Below, piece by piece: positions 5,317 through 5,584 of a DNA stretch of 5,584 nt (within the stretch, counting starts at the first letter, position 1; the number at the start of each line of letters is the position of its first letter). Source of the DNA: Thermus sp. JCM 17653 (lineage in GTDB: Bacteria; Deinococcota; Deinococci; Deinococcales; Thermaceae); NCBI GenBank assembly GCA_001311585.1, contig BBBN01000117.1, positions 1 through 5,584 on the forward strand. The letters run 5' to 3'. A program made the position numbers and the translations under genes. The notes below the pieces were generated by a model, which was not told where the DNA came from, did not search any database, and saw nothing but the letters and a program-made list of their open reading frames with translations.

Positions 5317-5584
5317 GCGGAGGAGGGAGAGGACCTCCACGTGGTGGGTAAAGGGGAAGAAGTCGTAGGGCCTAGCGAAGGCCAGGCGGTAGCCCTCCCG
5401 CACCAGCTCCCCCACGTCCCGGGCCCAGGTGGTGGGGTCGCAGGCCACGTAGAGGATCTCGCGGGGGCGGCTTTCCTTGAGGTAGGCCCGGACCTCGGGG
5501 GCGAGGCCCCCTCGAGGGGGGTCCAGGACCACCAGGTCAAAGGCGCCAAGCCCCGCCGCTTCCCGGACGTCCCCCCGGTGGAAG
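5302..5584 (-). CDS. TrmA/RlmD-type RNA (uracil-5-)methyltransferase, C-terminal part (runs off right edge)
   Basis: The last 93 codons of a class I SAM-dependent methyltransferase are visible; the first complete codon starts at 5583 and the gene's start lies outside. Signature motifs of the m5U RNA methyltransferases appear in order: [16 protein letters not shown], then [14 protein letters not shown], where the Cys (codon 5442-5440) is the expected nucleophile attacking C6 of uridine, then [17 protein letters not shown] with the conserved Glu general base (codon 5337-5335). Most family members read SCNP at the nucleophile; here it is ACDP, a mild variant. The likely target is a 23S rRNA uridine, as for RlmD/RlmC-type enzymes, because Thermus is known to use TrmFO for tRNA m5U54; the exact site cannot be told from this fragment. 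The stop overlaps the end of the convergent LysM-M23 gene by 15 bp. Confidence 0.85.
   Translation of the reverse strand, partial: FHRGDVREAAGLGAFDLVVLDPPRGGLAPEVRAYLKESRPREILYVACDPTTWARDVGELVREGYRLAFARPYDFFPFTHHVEVLSLLRLGEG

Noticed and set aside
1..5584. CRISPR arrays, tRNA or rRNA genes, insertion sequences or phage genes
   Set aside because: No regularly spaced repeats, cloverleaf-like segments, transposase or phage motifs were seen; nearly all of the window is accounted for by protein genes, and the longest gap without a gene is about 125 bp.

Overview
The window looks like chromosomal DNA from a member of the genus Thermus. It is very GC-rich, codons end overwhelmingly in G or C, genes are packed with start/stop overlaps, and the proteins read like Thermus thermophilus housekeeping proteins. 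The partial Crp-family regulator at the left edge closely resembles what I remember of T. thermophilus SdrP, and the 103-aa CutA and reconstructed 805-aa GyrA have lengths expected for that genus. The species assignment is recall-based inference; nothing was searched.

Layout from right to left on the minus strand. At the right edge (5302-5584) is the C-terminal part of a TrmA/RlmD-type RNA uracil-5-methyltransferase. It converges on, and overlaps tail-to-tail by 15 bp, a plus-strand gene (4353-5316) for a secreted LysM plus M23 (LytM-type) cell-wall hydrolase. That gene starts 29 bp from the divergent minus-strand aroQ (3883-4323; type II 3-dehydroquinate dehydratase of the shikimate pathway). 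A 125-bp gap follows, with a 17-bp palindrome, an extended -10 promoter and a small hairpin overlapping the Shine-Dalgarno site. It leads into a tightly coupled minus-strand series: gyrA (3757-1339), cutA (1338-1027), a small nucleotidyltransferase (1030-605) and a 76-aa charged helical protein (608-378). gyrA and cutA abut with no spacer, and the next two junctions are ATGA overlaps, so the four genes are probably one operon driven by the gyrA promoter. After 76 bp with a dyad and a likely promoter comes sdrP (301 to the left edge), running off the window.

The most notable point is that two genes do not read through in one frame as written. gyrA changes frame at a run of seven A residues (coding strand) between CTD blades, and removing one A restores an exact 805-residue GyrA. 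The LysM-M23 gene changes frame, with an in-frame TGA, at the start of its peptidase domain, although every catalytic residue downstream is intact. Two such breaks in 5.6 kb make sequencing or assembly indels the simplest explanation. The gyrA site, however, lies in a local patch of A/T-ending codons unlike its surroundings and resembles sites of transcriptional slippage, so it deserves checking. No RNA genes, CRISPR arrays, insertion sequences or prophage genes were seen. I find ordinary core-genome content rather than a clear new system; the best candidate for something little described is the coupled nucleotidyltransferase/small-protein pair behind gyrA-cutA.
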